From the NCBI GenBank assembly GCA_964640305.1, contig CAZXFF010000001.1, positions 1 through 64,000 of the forward strand: 64,000 nt of DNA. The letters are read 5' to 3'. The stretch's first letter is position 1; every line of letters starts with the position of its first letter. Of the stretch, positions 18,777 to 28,412 are shown in pieces. The DNA comes from Coprenecus sp964640305. Lineage in GTDB: Bacteria > Bacteroidota > Bacteroidia > Bacteroidales > UBA932. Both the position numbers and the translations under genes were made by a program. The notes beneath the pieces are model-generated. The model worked only from the letters and a program-made list of their open reading frames with translations, made no database searches and was not told the origin of the DNA.

Positions 18777-19196
18777 TTATTGATAATCGTATTTGCAGAC
18801 CTCTATACCTGCCCTTTTCAGGAGTTCTATCCCGTCCCTTACGCTGTACTCTATCATATAGACAACCCTTTTGATCCCTGCCTGAATGATAAGTTTGGAG
18901 CATTCCAGGCAAGGGGCATCCGTCACATAGAGGGTAGCTCCGTTGCTGTCGTTGCCGGACTTTGCTACTTTGGTTATCGCATTGGCCTCCGCATGCAGCA
19001 CATAAGGTTTTGTCTTTCCGTTCTCATCCTCACAGATATTCTCGAAACCGGAAGGAGTACCGTTGAAACCGTCTGAAATTATCATGCGGTCCTTAACGAT
19101 AAGTGCCCCCACTTTCCTGCGGGTGCAGTATGAGTTCTTGGCCCATACTTTGGCCATTTCCAGATAACTCCTGTCGAATTGTTCCTGCTTGTCCAT
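18777..19196 (-). CDS. comEB: Deoxycytidylate (dCMP) deaminase
   Basis: The 139-residue enzyme converts dCMP to dUMP for thymidylate synthesis. Zinc ligands are in HAEANAI (His and catalytic Glu) and APCLECSK (two Cys). The N-terminal CTRRKVGALIV and DGFNGTPSG are typical of dCMP deaminases rather than tRNA adenosine deaminases. It lies 3 bases after the acyl-CoA synthetase gene and directly abuts the protease gene, in a dense minus-strand operon. Confidence 0.92.
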   Translation of the reverse strand: MDKQEQFDRSYLEMAKVWAKNSYCTRRKVGALIVKDRMIISDGFNGTPSGFENICEDENGKTKPYVLHAEANAITKVAKSGNDSNGATLYVTDAPCLECSKLIIQAGIKRVVYMIEYSVRDGIELLKRAGIEVCKYDYQ

Positions 19197-19199
19197 AAC

Positions 19200-20864
19200 C
19201 TAGTTCTGGGATCTCTGGTAAAGGTATCTCTTGATGCTTTTCTTGGGAGTCTTCTCGAATTCTTCTGGGAAGAGTTCGACAGAAGCCACTTTGCAGTAAT
19301 TGGGAACATGTTCGTTCATTTCCTTAATGCTTGCATTCAGTTTAGCCAGCAGTTGGACATCATTGAGTCCGTCTGCTGCCGCCATCTCTGAATCAGGATA
19401 TACGAGGGCTACCAGACGTCCATTGTCTTCGATAACCAGAGACTCGCTGACATAAGGCATATTGTTGATTTCCCCTTCTATCTCTTCAGGATAGATGTTC
19501 TGGCCGGAGGGTCCGAGTATCATACTCTTGCAGCGTCCCCTGATATAAAGATAGCCCTCTGGGTCTATTACCCCCATGTCACCTGTCCTGAACCACCCGT
19601 CTTCTGTAAAAGAAGCTTTTGTTGCCTCTTCATTCTTGTAGTATCCCAGAAATACATTGTCTCCTCTGGTAAGTATTTCCCCGGGAATATTGGCAGGATC
19701 CGGAGAGTCTATCTTCAGTTCCATCCTGGGAGCAGCCTTGCCGCATGAATACAGACGGTTCTTGTCCCACGGTGCATAGGATATGATCGGACCGCATTCT
19801 GTCATGCCGTATCCCACAGTAAACTTGAACCCTATTTTCCTGAAGAAAGCTTCCGCCTCCCGGTTAAGCGCAGCACCTCCTATAATAACTTCCTTGTACT
19901 TTCCTCCGAATGCCACTTCCAGCTGAGAATTTATCTTTCTGTGGATCTTCTCGTCTATTACAGGAAGGCGAAGGAGCAGTTTGATGTCCCTTCTGTTAAT
20001 GATGGGCTCGAGCATCTTCTTGTATATCTTCTCTATAATCAGAGGCACAGCAATGATTATATCCGGCCTCACCTCCGCCATTGCCCCGAGGATGATTTTA
20101 GGCGTAGGAAGACGTGTGAGAAAATGCACATGGCTCCCCTGGACCATCTCGAAAAGGAATTCGAACATCATTCCGTACATATGTGCCGTTGGAAGCATAG
20201 ATACACAGTTGGACTGATTACCCATATGTCCGTGAACCTCCTGGGCGAAAAGCACATTGGACATCAGGGAGCGGTACGGGATCATGACTCCCTTCGAAAA
20301 TCCGGATGTACCCGAAGTATAATTGATCATAGCCAGATCCTCCGGGGAATCTTCATGATAGGAGATATGCTCCGGTCCGAAATGACTGGGATACTTTTTC
20401 CCGAAGAGTTCATTCAGGTGATAATATGTATCCAGTATCCCTTCATTCTTGGCATACAGGAGGGAAAAGTCATTGAGGAGGACAATAGCATCGAGACCCG
20501 GCATTTCCGGCTGCGACAATCCCTCCCATACCTGATCCCCGACAAAAAGGACCTTCGATTCGGAATGGTTGACAAGATGATAGATGTTACTGCTCTTGAA
20601 CTCATGCAGAAGCGGTACAGGTACAGCTCCGTATGTCAGGGCGGCAAGGAATGCTATTCCCCAGTTCGACTGGTTTTTGGAACAGATAGCCACTTTGTCC
20701 CCTTTAACGACCCCGCAGTTTTCGAACATTATGTGGATCTTCTCGATCTTCCTGGCGACATCCCTATAATTCTGGGTAATACCCTGATAGTCTGTCAATG
20801 CAGGAAAGTTCCAGTTCTTCCTGAAACTTTCTTCCAATGTTTTGTTCAGTGAAATGTCAATCAT
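19200..20864 (-). CDS. AMP-binding long-chain acyl-CoA synthetase
   Basis: This 554-residue member of the adenylate-forming superfamily activates fatty acids to acyl-AMP and then acyl-CoA. The P-loop is NYTSGTSGFSKGVMI, the A5 motif is GYGMTECGP, and the ribose-binding Asp lies in TGDMG. RGRCKSMI and the C-terminal KRYLYQ hinge region with catalytic Lys are also present. It is probably cytoplasmic or membrane-peripheral. It lies 9 bases downstream of the MsbA-like exporter, which fits a role in lipid metabolism. The chain-length preference is not readable from the sequence. Confidence 0.88.
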   Translation of the reverse strand: MIDISLNKTLEESFRKNWNFPALTDYQGITQNYRDVARKIEKIHIMFENCGVVKGDKVAICSKNQSNWGIAFLAALTYGAVPVPLLHEFKSSNIYHLVNHSESKVLFVGDQVWEGLSQPEMPGLDAIVLLNDFSLLYAKNEGILDTYYHLNELFGKKYPSHFGPEHISYHEDSPEDLAMINYTSGTSGFSKGVMIPYRSLMSNVLFAQEVHGHMGNQSNCVSMLPTAHMYGMMFEFLFEMVQGSHVHFLTRLPTPKIILGAMAEVRPDIIIAVPLIIEKIYKKMLEPIINRRDIKLLLRLPVIDEKIHRKINSQLEVAFGGKYKEVIIGGAALNREAEAFFRKIGFKFTVGYGMTECGPIISYAPWDKNRLYSCGKAAPRMELKIDSPDPANIPGEILTRGDNVFLGYYKNEEATKASFTEDGWFRTGDMGVIDPEGYLYIRGRCKSMILGPSGQNIYPEEIEGEINNMPYVSESLVIEDNGRLVALVYPDSEMAAADGLNDVQLLAKLNASIKEMNEHVPNYCKVASVELFPEEFEKTPKKSIKRYLYQRSQN

Positions 20865-20873
20865 ATTTCCTTT

Positions 20874-22697
20874 TTAAAATGTTTGCATATTACATAAATG
20901 GGAATACAGTCCACCGGCCTTCACCAGTTCCGCATGGGTTCCTGTTTCTTCAATACGTCCCTCGCGCATAACAACGATCATATCTGCATGCTGGATAGTT
21001 GAAAGCCTGTGAGCTATTACGATGGATGTCCTGTTCTTCATCAGCTTTGTCAGGGCATCCTGCACCAGTCTCTCGCTTTCCGTGTCAAGTGCGGAAGTAG
21101 CCTCGTCAAGTATCATGACCGGGGGGTTCTTGAGGACTGCTCGTGCAATTGCGATCCTCTGCCTCTGGCCGCCCGAAAGTTTAAGTCCCCTGTCCCCGAT
21201 ATTTGTGTCATAGCCCTCATCCATCTGGCTTATGAACTCATCGGCATTTGCAATCTTGGCTGCCTTTACAACATCCTCAAAAGGGACATCCTCCATTCCG
21301 AAGGTAATGTTGTTCCGGACAGTATCGTTGAACAGTATTGCTTCCTGTGTAACTATTCCCATTATGGAAATGAGGTCCTTTGGATATAGGTCTTTTATGT
21401 TAACCCCGTCGATGTATATTCCGCCTTCCGTCACATCGTAAAAGCGAGGAAGCAGATCGGCAAGTGTCGATTTCCCTGCTCCGGACGGACCTACGATAGC
21501 GACCATCTTTCCCTTTGGAATCCTCAGTGAAATGTCTTTCAGCACATAGTCCGTAGAATACTTGAATGAAACGTTTCTATACTCGATTGCATCCCTGAAA
21601 TCGGAAATGTGTATAGGATTTGCTGCCTTGCGGATAGAGGGCTCCGCATCCAGGATGTCGAAAATCCTCTGTCCTGAGACAAGTCCCTTCTGTACATTGG
21701 AATATGCTGCCGCAATCGCCTTTGAGGGTTCGAGGACTCTCCAGTAGAATGCGATGTAGACGATAAAATCAGCAAGCGACATCCCGAGATCCCCTTTGAT
21801 CTGAAGAACCCCGCCATAGAACAGGATGACTGCCGCAACAGATATTCCCAGAAACTCCGACAGCGGAGAAGCAAGTTCCTGTCTTGTGTAAATGGAACGG
21901 CTTATGTTCTTGTGTTCTTCATTGGTTTTGTCAAAATGGTCCCTCACATATTTCTGGGCATTGAAAGCCTTGATAATCCTGATTCCGGATATGGCTTCTT
22001 CAAAATGACTTATGATGCGTCCCATCAGTGACTGGGTTATGACAGCCCCACGTCTCAGCTTGCGGCTGACAGAGCCTATGACGAAAGCCGAAAGCGGAAG
22101 TGTAACCAATGTCAGAAGCGTAAGTTTCGGGGACATGTAGAAAAGGCCGGCGAGGAAACCTATAATCAGCAGCGGTTCCCTGAAAAGTATATGGAAACTT
22201 GCGGCTATGCTGTTCTGGACCTCGGTAACGTCATTCGAAACGCTGGACAATATGTCTCCTTTGCGCTTTTCCTGGAAAAAGTCCACATTAAGCCTGGTTA
22301 TCTTGTGGAAAAGGTCAGCACGGATATTCTTCATCACATACGTCCTCATATTGACCAGGATCTTCTGGGACATGAATCTGGTAAAATTGGAGAGCAGGGA
22401 TGTTATTACCAGTACTACACATACAAACAAAAGACCTCTGAGGACCCCGTTTGCCTCCATTACCTGTGTCAGATAATACTGGAATACACCATAAAAATAA
22501 TCCACGGAAAACGAGAATTCAGGTAGCGATGTATATTTTTCCACTGCGTCGGGGTCGAAAAGGACCTCCAGCAGAGGCTTGATCAGAGCATAATTGACAA
22601 CCCCGAAAATGACGGACAGAATGGAAAAGATAAGATAACCTGGCCAGAAACGGCTATATGGTTTTGCATATTTCAATAATCTTGTAAACAGTCGCAT
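20874..22697 (-). CDS. MsbA-like ABC exporter (fused permease and ATPase)
   Basis: The 607-residue half-transporter has six membrane helices (about 20-330) with NVDFFQEKRKGDILSSVSNDV in the coupling region. Its nucleotide-binding domain has Walker A GPSGAGKSTLADLL, signature LSGGQRQRIAIARA, Walker B VMILDEATSALD and switch AHRLST. The best-known relative is MsbA, the lipid A flippase. The presence of kdsD further upstream in the same block is consistent with lipopolysaccharide work, but multidrug export is an alternative. It lies 10 bases after the DUF4834-like gene. Confidence 0.88.
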   Translation of the reverse strand: MRLFTRLLKYAKPYSRFWPGYLIFSILSVIFGVVNYALIKPLLEVLFDPDAVEKYTSLPEFSFSVDYFYGVFQYYLTQVMEANGVLRGLLFVCVVLVITSLLSNFTRFMSQKILVNMRTYVMKNIRADLFHKITRLNVDFFQEKRKGDILSSVSNDVTEVQNSIAASFHILFREPLLIIGFLAGLFYMSPKLTLLTLVTLPLSAFVIGSVSRKLRRGAVITQSLMGRIISHFEEAISGIRIIKAFNAQKYVRDHFDKTNEEHKNISRSIYTRQELASPLSEFLGISVAAVILFYGGVLQIKGDLGMSLADFIVYIAFYWRVLEPSKAIAAAYSNVQKGLVSGQRIFDILDAEPSIRKAANPIHISDFRDAIEYRNVSFKYSTDYVLKDISLRIPKGKMVAIVGPSGAGKSTLADLLPRFYDVTEGGIYIDGVNIKDLYPKDLISIMGIVTQEAILFNDTVRNNITFGMEDVPFEDVVKAAKIANADEFISQMDEGYDTNIGDRGLKLSGGQRQRIAIARAVLKNPPVMILDEATSALDTESERLVQDALTKLMKNRTSIVIAHRLSTIQHADMIVVMREGRIEETGTHAELVKAGGLYSHLCNMQTF

Positions 22698-22707
22698 AGG
22701 TCACATA

Positions 22708-22980
22708 TTATCTCTTTTTACCTTTCTCATCCACTTCTTCGAAATCTACATATTCGCCGATACTGTCACCGACGATCTTGTCCTCACTGGAAGGTGCAGA
22801 ACCGCTCACTGTCACATCTCCCTCCCTTTTCTGCGGATCTACCCAGCCTCTCCTCCACCCCCTTTCTCCGGATGGAGCCGAAGTCCGGTGACGGAATCCC
22901 TTCAGGATAAGCAACGGCACTGCTATGACGAGAAGGACTGCCGCCATTATAAGGAAAATAAGAAAATTCAGAATTGCCAT
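22708..22980 (-). CDS. DUF4834-like small membrane protein
   Basis: This is a 90-residue protein with one N-terminal membrane helix (about 3-28, rich in Ile, Leu and Val), then a basic Gly/Arg-rich linker and an acidic C-terminus (SIGEYVDFEEVDEKGKKR). The layout and the final VDFEEV motif recall DUF4834, a Bacteroidetes family of unknown function. It lies between a large unknown protein and the ABC exporter, all with short spacing. It may be an accessory of one of them, which is inference only. Confidence 0.7.
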   Translation of the reverse strand: MAILNFLIFLIMAAVLLVIAVPLLILKGFRHRTSAPSGERGWRRGWVDPQKREGDVTVSGSAPSSEDKIVGDSIGEYVDFEEVDEKGKKR

Positions 22981-22995
22981 TTGTATATTTGATAT

Positions 22996-25227
22996 TTATC
23001 TTCTTTTTATTGTTCTGTTCTTCAGATTTATTGTTGCTGCTTTGCCCTCGACAGTGGTAACGGCAATTTCGTTTCCTGAAACCACTTCGACAGGGGAATC
23101 CTTTGCAAGCCTCCATTTCCGGCTGAAATCGGCAACCGGAATACCGGCCGAATCGTAAATCAGGGTCTGATACGAAGTCCGCACTACCCAATACGTGATG
23201 CCGCCGGCTTCAATATGTTCCGGCAATGATATGATTTTTTCCCCAGGCTTAATTTCCGTCCACGAAGAAACCTTAGTCCCATCAATACCGTATTGAGCCA
23301 CGGTGTTGTCAGTATGCAGCACTAGCAGCGTATAATTCTTGTCTCCTTTGAAATCATATACGTCAGGACCAAGGAGAATGTCCTTTCCGAGGGATATCGG
23401 GAATTTACCGACACTGCGTCCTAGCCTGTCATACAGGTAAATTCTGTTGCCTGAGCCGAAAAGCATCTGCAGTTTGCCGTTTTTCAGGTAATCTATCTGC
23501 CTCACCGTACCGCAGATCCTGGAGTTGAAAGGGATTGTCCAGACGGATCTGCGTGAGCTGTTGAGAAGGCGTATATTGTTGTTGGGAAGCTGCTCCAGAT
23601 AATTCTTGGAGCCATCCCTGAAATCTGTCACTTCAAAAGGTCCGGAGGGGATTTCCACAACCGTTTCATCTACACCGGATACCGATGCTGCCGCCACTTT
23701 TCCAGGCACCGGAAGAGCCTGCATATCCTCGGCGTACAAAGCGGCACGCACGCCCAGTTCTTTCCCTATTTTTTTCGTATGCAACACGAACAGTTCAAGA
23801 TTCTTCTGTCCGAACGAATCCTTTATCCTTGCTGAATATGGCTCCTTGAACAGGGATGCCATTGCATTGCGGTACTTGTCCACACTGACTATCAGTGACA
23901 ATGATGTCAGAGTTTTCGTCTCTTCAGAAGCCGGGGTCTGGGAGAGATATTCTTCGAATGAGAAAAATGCCCCTCCTGTATAGCTCCTGTAAAGGGAAAC
24001 AATTTCATCCTTGCCGCCTACCACAACCCAGTCTCCGGCGGCAAAACACATTTCCTCGGCATCAGGGGCAAATGCCTTGCCGAATAAGGAGGCCATGAAT
24101 CCTTTATACGGATAAACGGATACAGTATCCGCAGAGGCATTGAGGGCTGAAGGTTTCTCCGCCTTTATTGCCAGAACTTTCTTTTCCTCTCCATAATTCA
24201 CCGTAAATACTGACAATCCGCCTATTCCTGTTTCCTTGGCAAGTGAGACCGGTGTTTTCCCGTTGACTGGAGAAGTCGTCGCCAATATGAAATCGTAGTC
24301 CTTTTTCCTGCCGTTGGCCGCCAGATACGACGAGTAGGAAGACAGGTATGCATCAGGGGAATTGACCGGAAGTGTCATGACATATGAAGTATTGTGCGGC
24401 ACTACAGAATATATGTCAGACACTCTTCCGCGCTGCGAAAGGAGGACTTCGCAGAATTTGTCACCTCCTTTACCGGGATACATGCGTCCGTCCAGAAGGA
24501 CGGCAGGGGATTCGCCTGGTTCCACACCCAAGACACTCCAATATGCAAAGTTCTGGAAGAATGAGGCAAAACGCATACCTTGCTGCGCGACAGTACCGGA
24601 AAAGAATTTGCCGAGATTATCGAAGTTTATCTGCAGTACAGCATCGCTGCCTGAAACTCCAGAGATTCCGGAAGGTATCACATCCGCCACGGAAGATCCG
24701 GATGATATATGCCTCAAAGCCGATTCCACGATCACGATTGACGGGCTTGCAATCAGAAAGCGGTCATACAGGGTAAATGAGATATCCGGAACAGATGCCT
24801 TGTGGATAATGAATGTGTCATATCTTTTATCTATGACCCCTCTGCATTCCGACAGGATATCCGGAATAATGGAGGAAATGTTCTTTTCGTCCTCTATTCC
24901 CACTACAATCAGAGGGGAGACCGTATTTTTGTTCGAATAGTGCAGTGACAGCACTGCTTCCGACTTTAATGAATAATCGGGAATGCACTCTATGAACCTT
25001 TTGAGTGCACTCCCGTTATCCTGTATAGAATATACAGCATCAAGATTCTCAGCCTCAAGCACAAAAATCGCATCGGAAGGCACTGCGTTTATCCCTTCCG
25101 AAAGAGAGACGTACTCTCCTTCCCCGGCAAGGTCATCCTTCATGAACAAAGCATAAAACATATATATAATGCCTCCAAGGAGGAGAACTGCAAGCACGCT
25201 TGCGAATATGAGGCTTTTACGATTCAT
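22996..25227 (-). CDS. Large conserved-type envelope protein of unknown function
   Basis: I do not recognise a named family for this 743-residue protein. An N-terminal membrane anchor (about 7-28) precedes a long extracytoplasmic part. Residues of about 40-540 are a mixed alpha/beta region with repeated patterns such as VPSDAIFVLEAENLD, where a DUF3352-like architecture is conceivable. Residues of about 565-743 contain propeller-like strands (GSGNRIYLYDRLGRSVGKFP, LHTDNTVAQYGIDG, QTLIYDSAGIPV). It lies between the FKBP lipoprotein and the DUF4834-like gene with 15-18-base gaps, so it shares a transcript with envelope genes. No catalytic motif was recognised. Confidence 0.75.
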   Translation of the reverse strand: MNRKSLIFASVLAVLLLGGIIYMFYALFMKDDLAGEGEYVSLSEGINAVPSDAIFVLEAENLDAVYSIQDNGSALKRFIECIPDYSLKSEAVLSLHYSNKNTVSPLIVVGIEDEKNISSIIPDILSECRGVIDKRYDTFIIHKASVPDISFTLYDRFLIASPSIVIVESALRHISSGSSVADVIPSGISGVSGSDAVLQINFDNLGKFFSGTVAQQGMRFASFFQNFAYWSVLGVEPGESPAVLLDGRMYPGKGGDKFCEVLLSQRGRVSDIYSVVPHNTSYVMTLPVNSPDAYLSSYSSYLAANGRKKDYDFILATTSPVNGKTPVSLAKETGIGGLSVFTVNYGEEKKVLAIKAEKPSALNASADTVSVYPYKGFMASLFGKAFAPDAEEMCFAAGDWVVVGGKDEIVSLYRSYTGGAFFSFEEYLSQTPASEETKTLTSLSLIVSVDKYRNAMASLFKEPYSARIKDSFGQKNLELFVLHTKKIGKELGVRAALYAEDMQALPVPGKVAAASVSGVDETVVEIPSGPFEVTDFRDGSKNYLEQLPNNNIRLLNSSRRSVWTIPFNSRICGTVRQIDYLKNGKLQMLFGSGNRIYLYDRLGRSVGKFPISLGKDILLGPDVYDFKGDKNYTLLVLHTDNTVAQYGIDGTKVSSWTEIKPGEKIISLPEHIEAGGITYWVVRTSYQTLIYDSAGIPVADFSRKWRLAKDSPVEVVSGNEIAVTTVEGKAATINLKNRTIKRR

Positions 25228-25245
25228 CTGCTGTGTATTGCTAAA

Positions 25246-25971
25246 CTATTTGTTTTCGGATTCTGCTTTCGGACCTTTCATCACTTTCACAAGTTCCACC
25301 TTGAAGACAAGAGTACTGTTTGCGGGGATAGGACCGGTTCCACGCTGTCCGTAAGCAAGTTCTGCAGGTATGTAAAGTTCTATTTCACCACCTTCCTTGA
25401 CATATGTCATTCCTTCGGTCCATCCTTTGATTACACCGGTAAGAGGGAAGGTTATCGTTTCACCCCTTTCGTATGAAGAATCGAATACGGTACCGTCCAG
25501 AAGGCGGCCTTCATAATTCACTTCCACTGTATCGGTCTTTTCGGGAGCAATGCCTGTACCTTCGCGTACTATTCTGTACTGCAGTCCGGAGGCTGTCTCT
25601 ACAACACCTTCCTTGGTTTTGTTCTCTTCAAGGAATTCTTTGCCTTCCTTCTCGTTGAGGGTAGCCTCATATGTCTGTCTCTTCATCAGATGAGACTGAA
25701 TGACCATCATGATCTTATCCTCATTTACAATGGTTTCATTACCATTGATAACATCATTGAAGCCTTTTTTCATCTGGTTCAGATTCAGCTCTCCGAAAGG
25801 TGCGGATTTCAGCATCTCACCATAATACATACCGAGGGCATAACTTACCGTATCGATATCGGCTGAAGTCATCTCGGGCATTTTGTCCCCCTTATTGTAG
25901 GTTCCTGCGCAAGAGGAAAGCGCAAAAGCAACCGCCATCACGGCAACTGCAGAAATTAATACTTTTTTCAT
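25246..25971 (-). CDS. FKBP-type peptidyl-prolyl isomerase lipoprotein
   Basis: This 241-residue Mip/FkpA-like protein has a lipobox ALSSC with Cys21, a helical N-terminal dimerisation region (about 35-130), and an FKBP domain (about 133-235). The FKBP domain carries GTVFDSSYERGE, VIKGWTEGM and IPAELAYGQRGTG, keeping the usual active-site residues. It would speed proline isomerisation in periplasmic protein folding, tethered to a membrane. It lies 3 bases after nhaA and 18 before the 743-residue unknown. Confidence 0.9.
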   Translation of the reverse strand: MKKVLISAVAVMAVAFALSSCAGTYNKGDKMPEMTSADIDTVSYALGMYYGEMLKSAPFGELNLNQMKKGFNDVINGNETIVNEDKIMMVIQSHLMKRQTYEATLNEKEGKEFLEENKTKEGVVETASGLQYRIVREGTGIAPEKTDTVEVNYEGRLLDGTVFDSSYERGETITFPLTGVIKGWTEGMTYVKEGGEIELYIPAELAYGQRGTGPIPANSTLVFKVELVKVMKGPKAESENK

Positions 25972-25974
25972 TTT

Positions 25975-27324
25975 TTAGTGGTTTATTGAATGTTCGTTTT
26001 GTTTTCCTGTTGTCAAATATAATGCCGTAAGCCCGGCACAGGCTGCAATCAATGATGTCATCAGGATTGCAAATTTTCCTGAGCTTATCAGCATTGCGTC
26101 TTCAAATGCCAGATTATCAATGAAAATGGACATGGTAAATCCTATTCCGCCGAGGATACCCAGTGACAGCACCTGTTTCCATGTAGTGCCGTCCGGCAAG
26201 CGTGCTATATGCAGTTTGACAGCAAGCCAGCTGAAAAGGAAAATACCGGCAGGTTTTCCGAAGAGCAGACCGAAGAAAACACCTGTCATCACTGGAGGTA
26301 TGCCACCGGAAAGCACAGAGAAGTCCACCATGACTCCTGCATTTGCCAGAGCGAACAACGGCATTATTATAAAGTTCACCCACGGATGAAGCTGGATTTC
26401 GAGACGGTGCAGCAACGGGCTGATCATATTTGAGTTAACGCTCATTTTTCCTATTATTTCCAGTTGCTGCTTGTTTGCGAGTACATCCACCTCACTGTTG
26501 CTGACCTTCCTGAAGTCATCGAGCAGCATGTTCATGCCTGCAGAGAACCTCACCTCATTGATAGAGGTCCATGCAGGTATCGTCATTGCCAGTATGACTC
26601 CTGCTATAGTAGCATGAATACCTGACATATAGACCATTACAAAAAGGGCTGCACCCAGTATCGTATATGGAAGGGCAGATTTCACTCCAAGTTTGTTGAT
26701 AAGGAGAAGAAGGATCGTAATTACGGCGGCACCGGCAAGGAAAACGGCATGAAGTTCATGTGAAGGATAGAAGATTGCCAGTACGATTATTGCACCGATG
26801 TCATCAACTATGGCAAGCGCCGTCAGGAACACCTTCAGCGCAACAGGGCAACGGTTTCCCAGCAATGATATTATTCCAATGGCAAATGCAATATCCGTAG
26901 CCATCGGAATCCCCCACCCGTTTGCAGATTCGGTACCTTCGTTGAATGTCATATACAGCAATGCCGGGACAAGCATTCCTCCAATTGCCGCGAATATAGG
27001 AAGCATTGCCTTCTTGGTAGAAGACAACTCTCCCACCATTATCTCCCTTTTGATTTCAAGACCTACAGAAAAGAAAAATACAGCCATCAGGACATCATTT
27101 ATAAAATGCCTGATACTCATGGACACACCATTTCCATCGAATCCGAAGGAAATTTCCTTTTCCCAGAATTCATGCAAGGCATGCAAAGATGGTATATTGG
27201 CTGCAAGAACCGCTATTACTGCACAGACAAGCAGGAGGAAGCCGGCCGTCAGTTTGCTGTGAATGAAAAACTGATAGATACCTGTTATTCCCGGTATCAA
27301 TTTACTGCTTTGTTTTGTTGCCAT
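25975..27324 (-). CDS. nhaA: Na+/H+ antiporter NhaA
   Basis: This 449-residue inner-membrane protein exchanges sodium for protons. The family signatures are present: FFFSVGLEIKREIMVGELS, MATDIAFAIGIISLLG and the ion-binding Asp pair in ALAIVDDIGAII, with about 12 membrane helices. The N-terminus is longer than in E. coli by some 20 residues, usual for this phylum. It is preceded by 40 bases after the ureohydrolase gene and followed directly by the FKBP lipoprotein. Confidence 0.94.
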   Translation of the reverse strand: MATKQSSKLIPGITGIYQFFIHSKLTAGFLLLVCAVIAVLAANIPSLHALHEFWEKEISFGFDGNGVSMSIRHFINDVLMAVFFFSVGLEIKREIMVGELSSTKKAMLPIFAAIGGMLVPALLYMTFNEGTESANGWGIPMATDIAFAIGIISLLGNRCPVALKVFLTALAIVDDIGAIIVLAIFYPSHELHAVFLAGAAVITILLLLINKLGVKSALPYTILGAALFVMVYMSGIHATIAGVILAMTIPAWTSINEVRFSAGMNMLLDDFRKVSNSEVDVLANKQQLEIIGKMSVNSNMISPLLHRLEIQLHPWVNFIIMPLFALANAGVMVDFSVLSGGIPPVMTGVFFGLLFGKPAGIFLFSWLAVKLHIARLPDGTTWKQVLSLGILGGIGFTMSIFIDNLAFEDAMLISSGKFAILMTSLIAACAGLTALYLTTGKQNEHSINH

Positions 27325-27364
27325 CAGACAAGGATAGTTTAGAGATTAGTGGTTTTCAAGGTTT

Positions 27365-28411
27365 TCATTTTACAAATATAGGAAATTTCCCGTTCGAAAA
27401 GCCACAATATACCAACAGTTTGAACAGCATCCTGGCCCCGACATTGGCATCCCATTCACCGTATTCCCCAGGTGCCACCTCACAAAGGTCACAGCCTATT
27501 ATACGTTTTCCTGAAGAAGCCAGCATATACAGCAGGTAATCCGCCTGGGCGAAACTCATGCCGCCAGGCACAGGCGTACCTGTACCAGGGCAATTGTCAG
27601 GAGAAAGACCGTCTATGTCAAAGCTGATATAGACCTTTTCAGGCAGCTCAGCTATGATCCCATTGCATATTTCTTTCCATGTCTTTCCTGAAAAGAGGTC
27701 CTTCTGAATACTGAAATCCGTAAATACCGCAAATTTCCCGGACGATGTCACCAGCTCATGCTCGGCTGCACAGAAATCCCGTATGCCTACCTGAACGATC
27801 CTGGATACCTGAGGTATCCTGCAAGAGACATTGTACATTATGGAAGCGTGTGAATACTCGAATCCTTCATATGCCTTTCTTGTATCCGAATGGGCATCTA
27901 TATGCAATATCCCGAAATCGTCATTCCTGTCTGCCAAGGCTTTTATCAGACCGAAGGGCACACTGTGTTCACCGCCTACGAGCACAACCGACTTCCCCTC
28001 TGACAGCAGTTCTGCGGAGACCTTTTCGACATATGCGTTGAGTTTTCCTGAAGCATCGTTCACAAATGCCGTATCCTCTGCCACTTCATCCTGAACCGCC
28101 CCTGATGCCAATGCGGAAATCACTTTTTCAGCCTTTGCCCTCGCTTCGCAGTTCATCCCGCTTATGAATCCGTCCTGAGGCATAGTCCATACCTTCATAC
28201 CGCTCACGCCTGCTATTTTCTCATCGAACAGATCCACCTGAAGCGAAGCATCCATAATCGCTTCCGGCCCCTCGGATGTTCCGTTTCCATACGATACAGT
28301 TGCATCCCACGGCACCTGTACTATTACAGTATCGGCAGACTGCCTGTCTACCGGAAGCCCGAAATAATTGCCGTTTGCAATACCTATTCCATCCGGATCA
28401 AATGTTTCCAT
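27365..28411 (-). CDS. Arginase/agmatinase-fold ureohydrolase
   Basis: The 348-residue enzyme carries all manganese-ligand motifs of the family: GGEHSVPFG, GILHIDAHSD and SFDIDGLSPDNCPGTGTPVPGG. The closest functional guess is agmatinase (agmatine to putrescine and urea), but formiminoglutamase or guanidinobutyrase cannot be excluded. No speA or histidine-degradation gene is nearby. It follows kdsD with a 1-base gap, so the two are co-transcribed. Confidence 0.82.
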   Translation of the reverse strand: METFDPDGIGIANGNYFGLPVDRQSADTVIVQVPWDATVSYGNGTSEGPEAIMDASLQVDLFDEKIAGVSGMKVWTMPQDGFISGMNCEARAKAEKVISALASGAVQDEVAEDTAFVNDASGKLNAYVEKVSAELLSEGKSVVLVGGEHSVPFGLIKALADRNDDFGILHIDAHSDTRKAYEGFEYSHASIMYNVSCRIPQVSRIVQVGIRDFCAAEHELVTSSGKFAVFTDFSIQKDLFSGKTWKEICNGIIAELPEKVYISFDIDGLSPDNCPGTGTPVPGGMSFAQADYLLYMLASSGKRIIGCDLCEVAPGEYGEWDANVGARMLFKLLVYCGFSNGKFPIFVK

Positions 28412-28412
28412 A

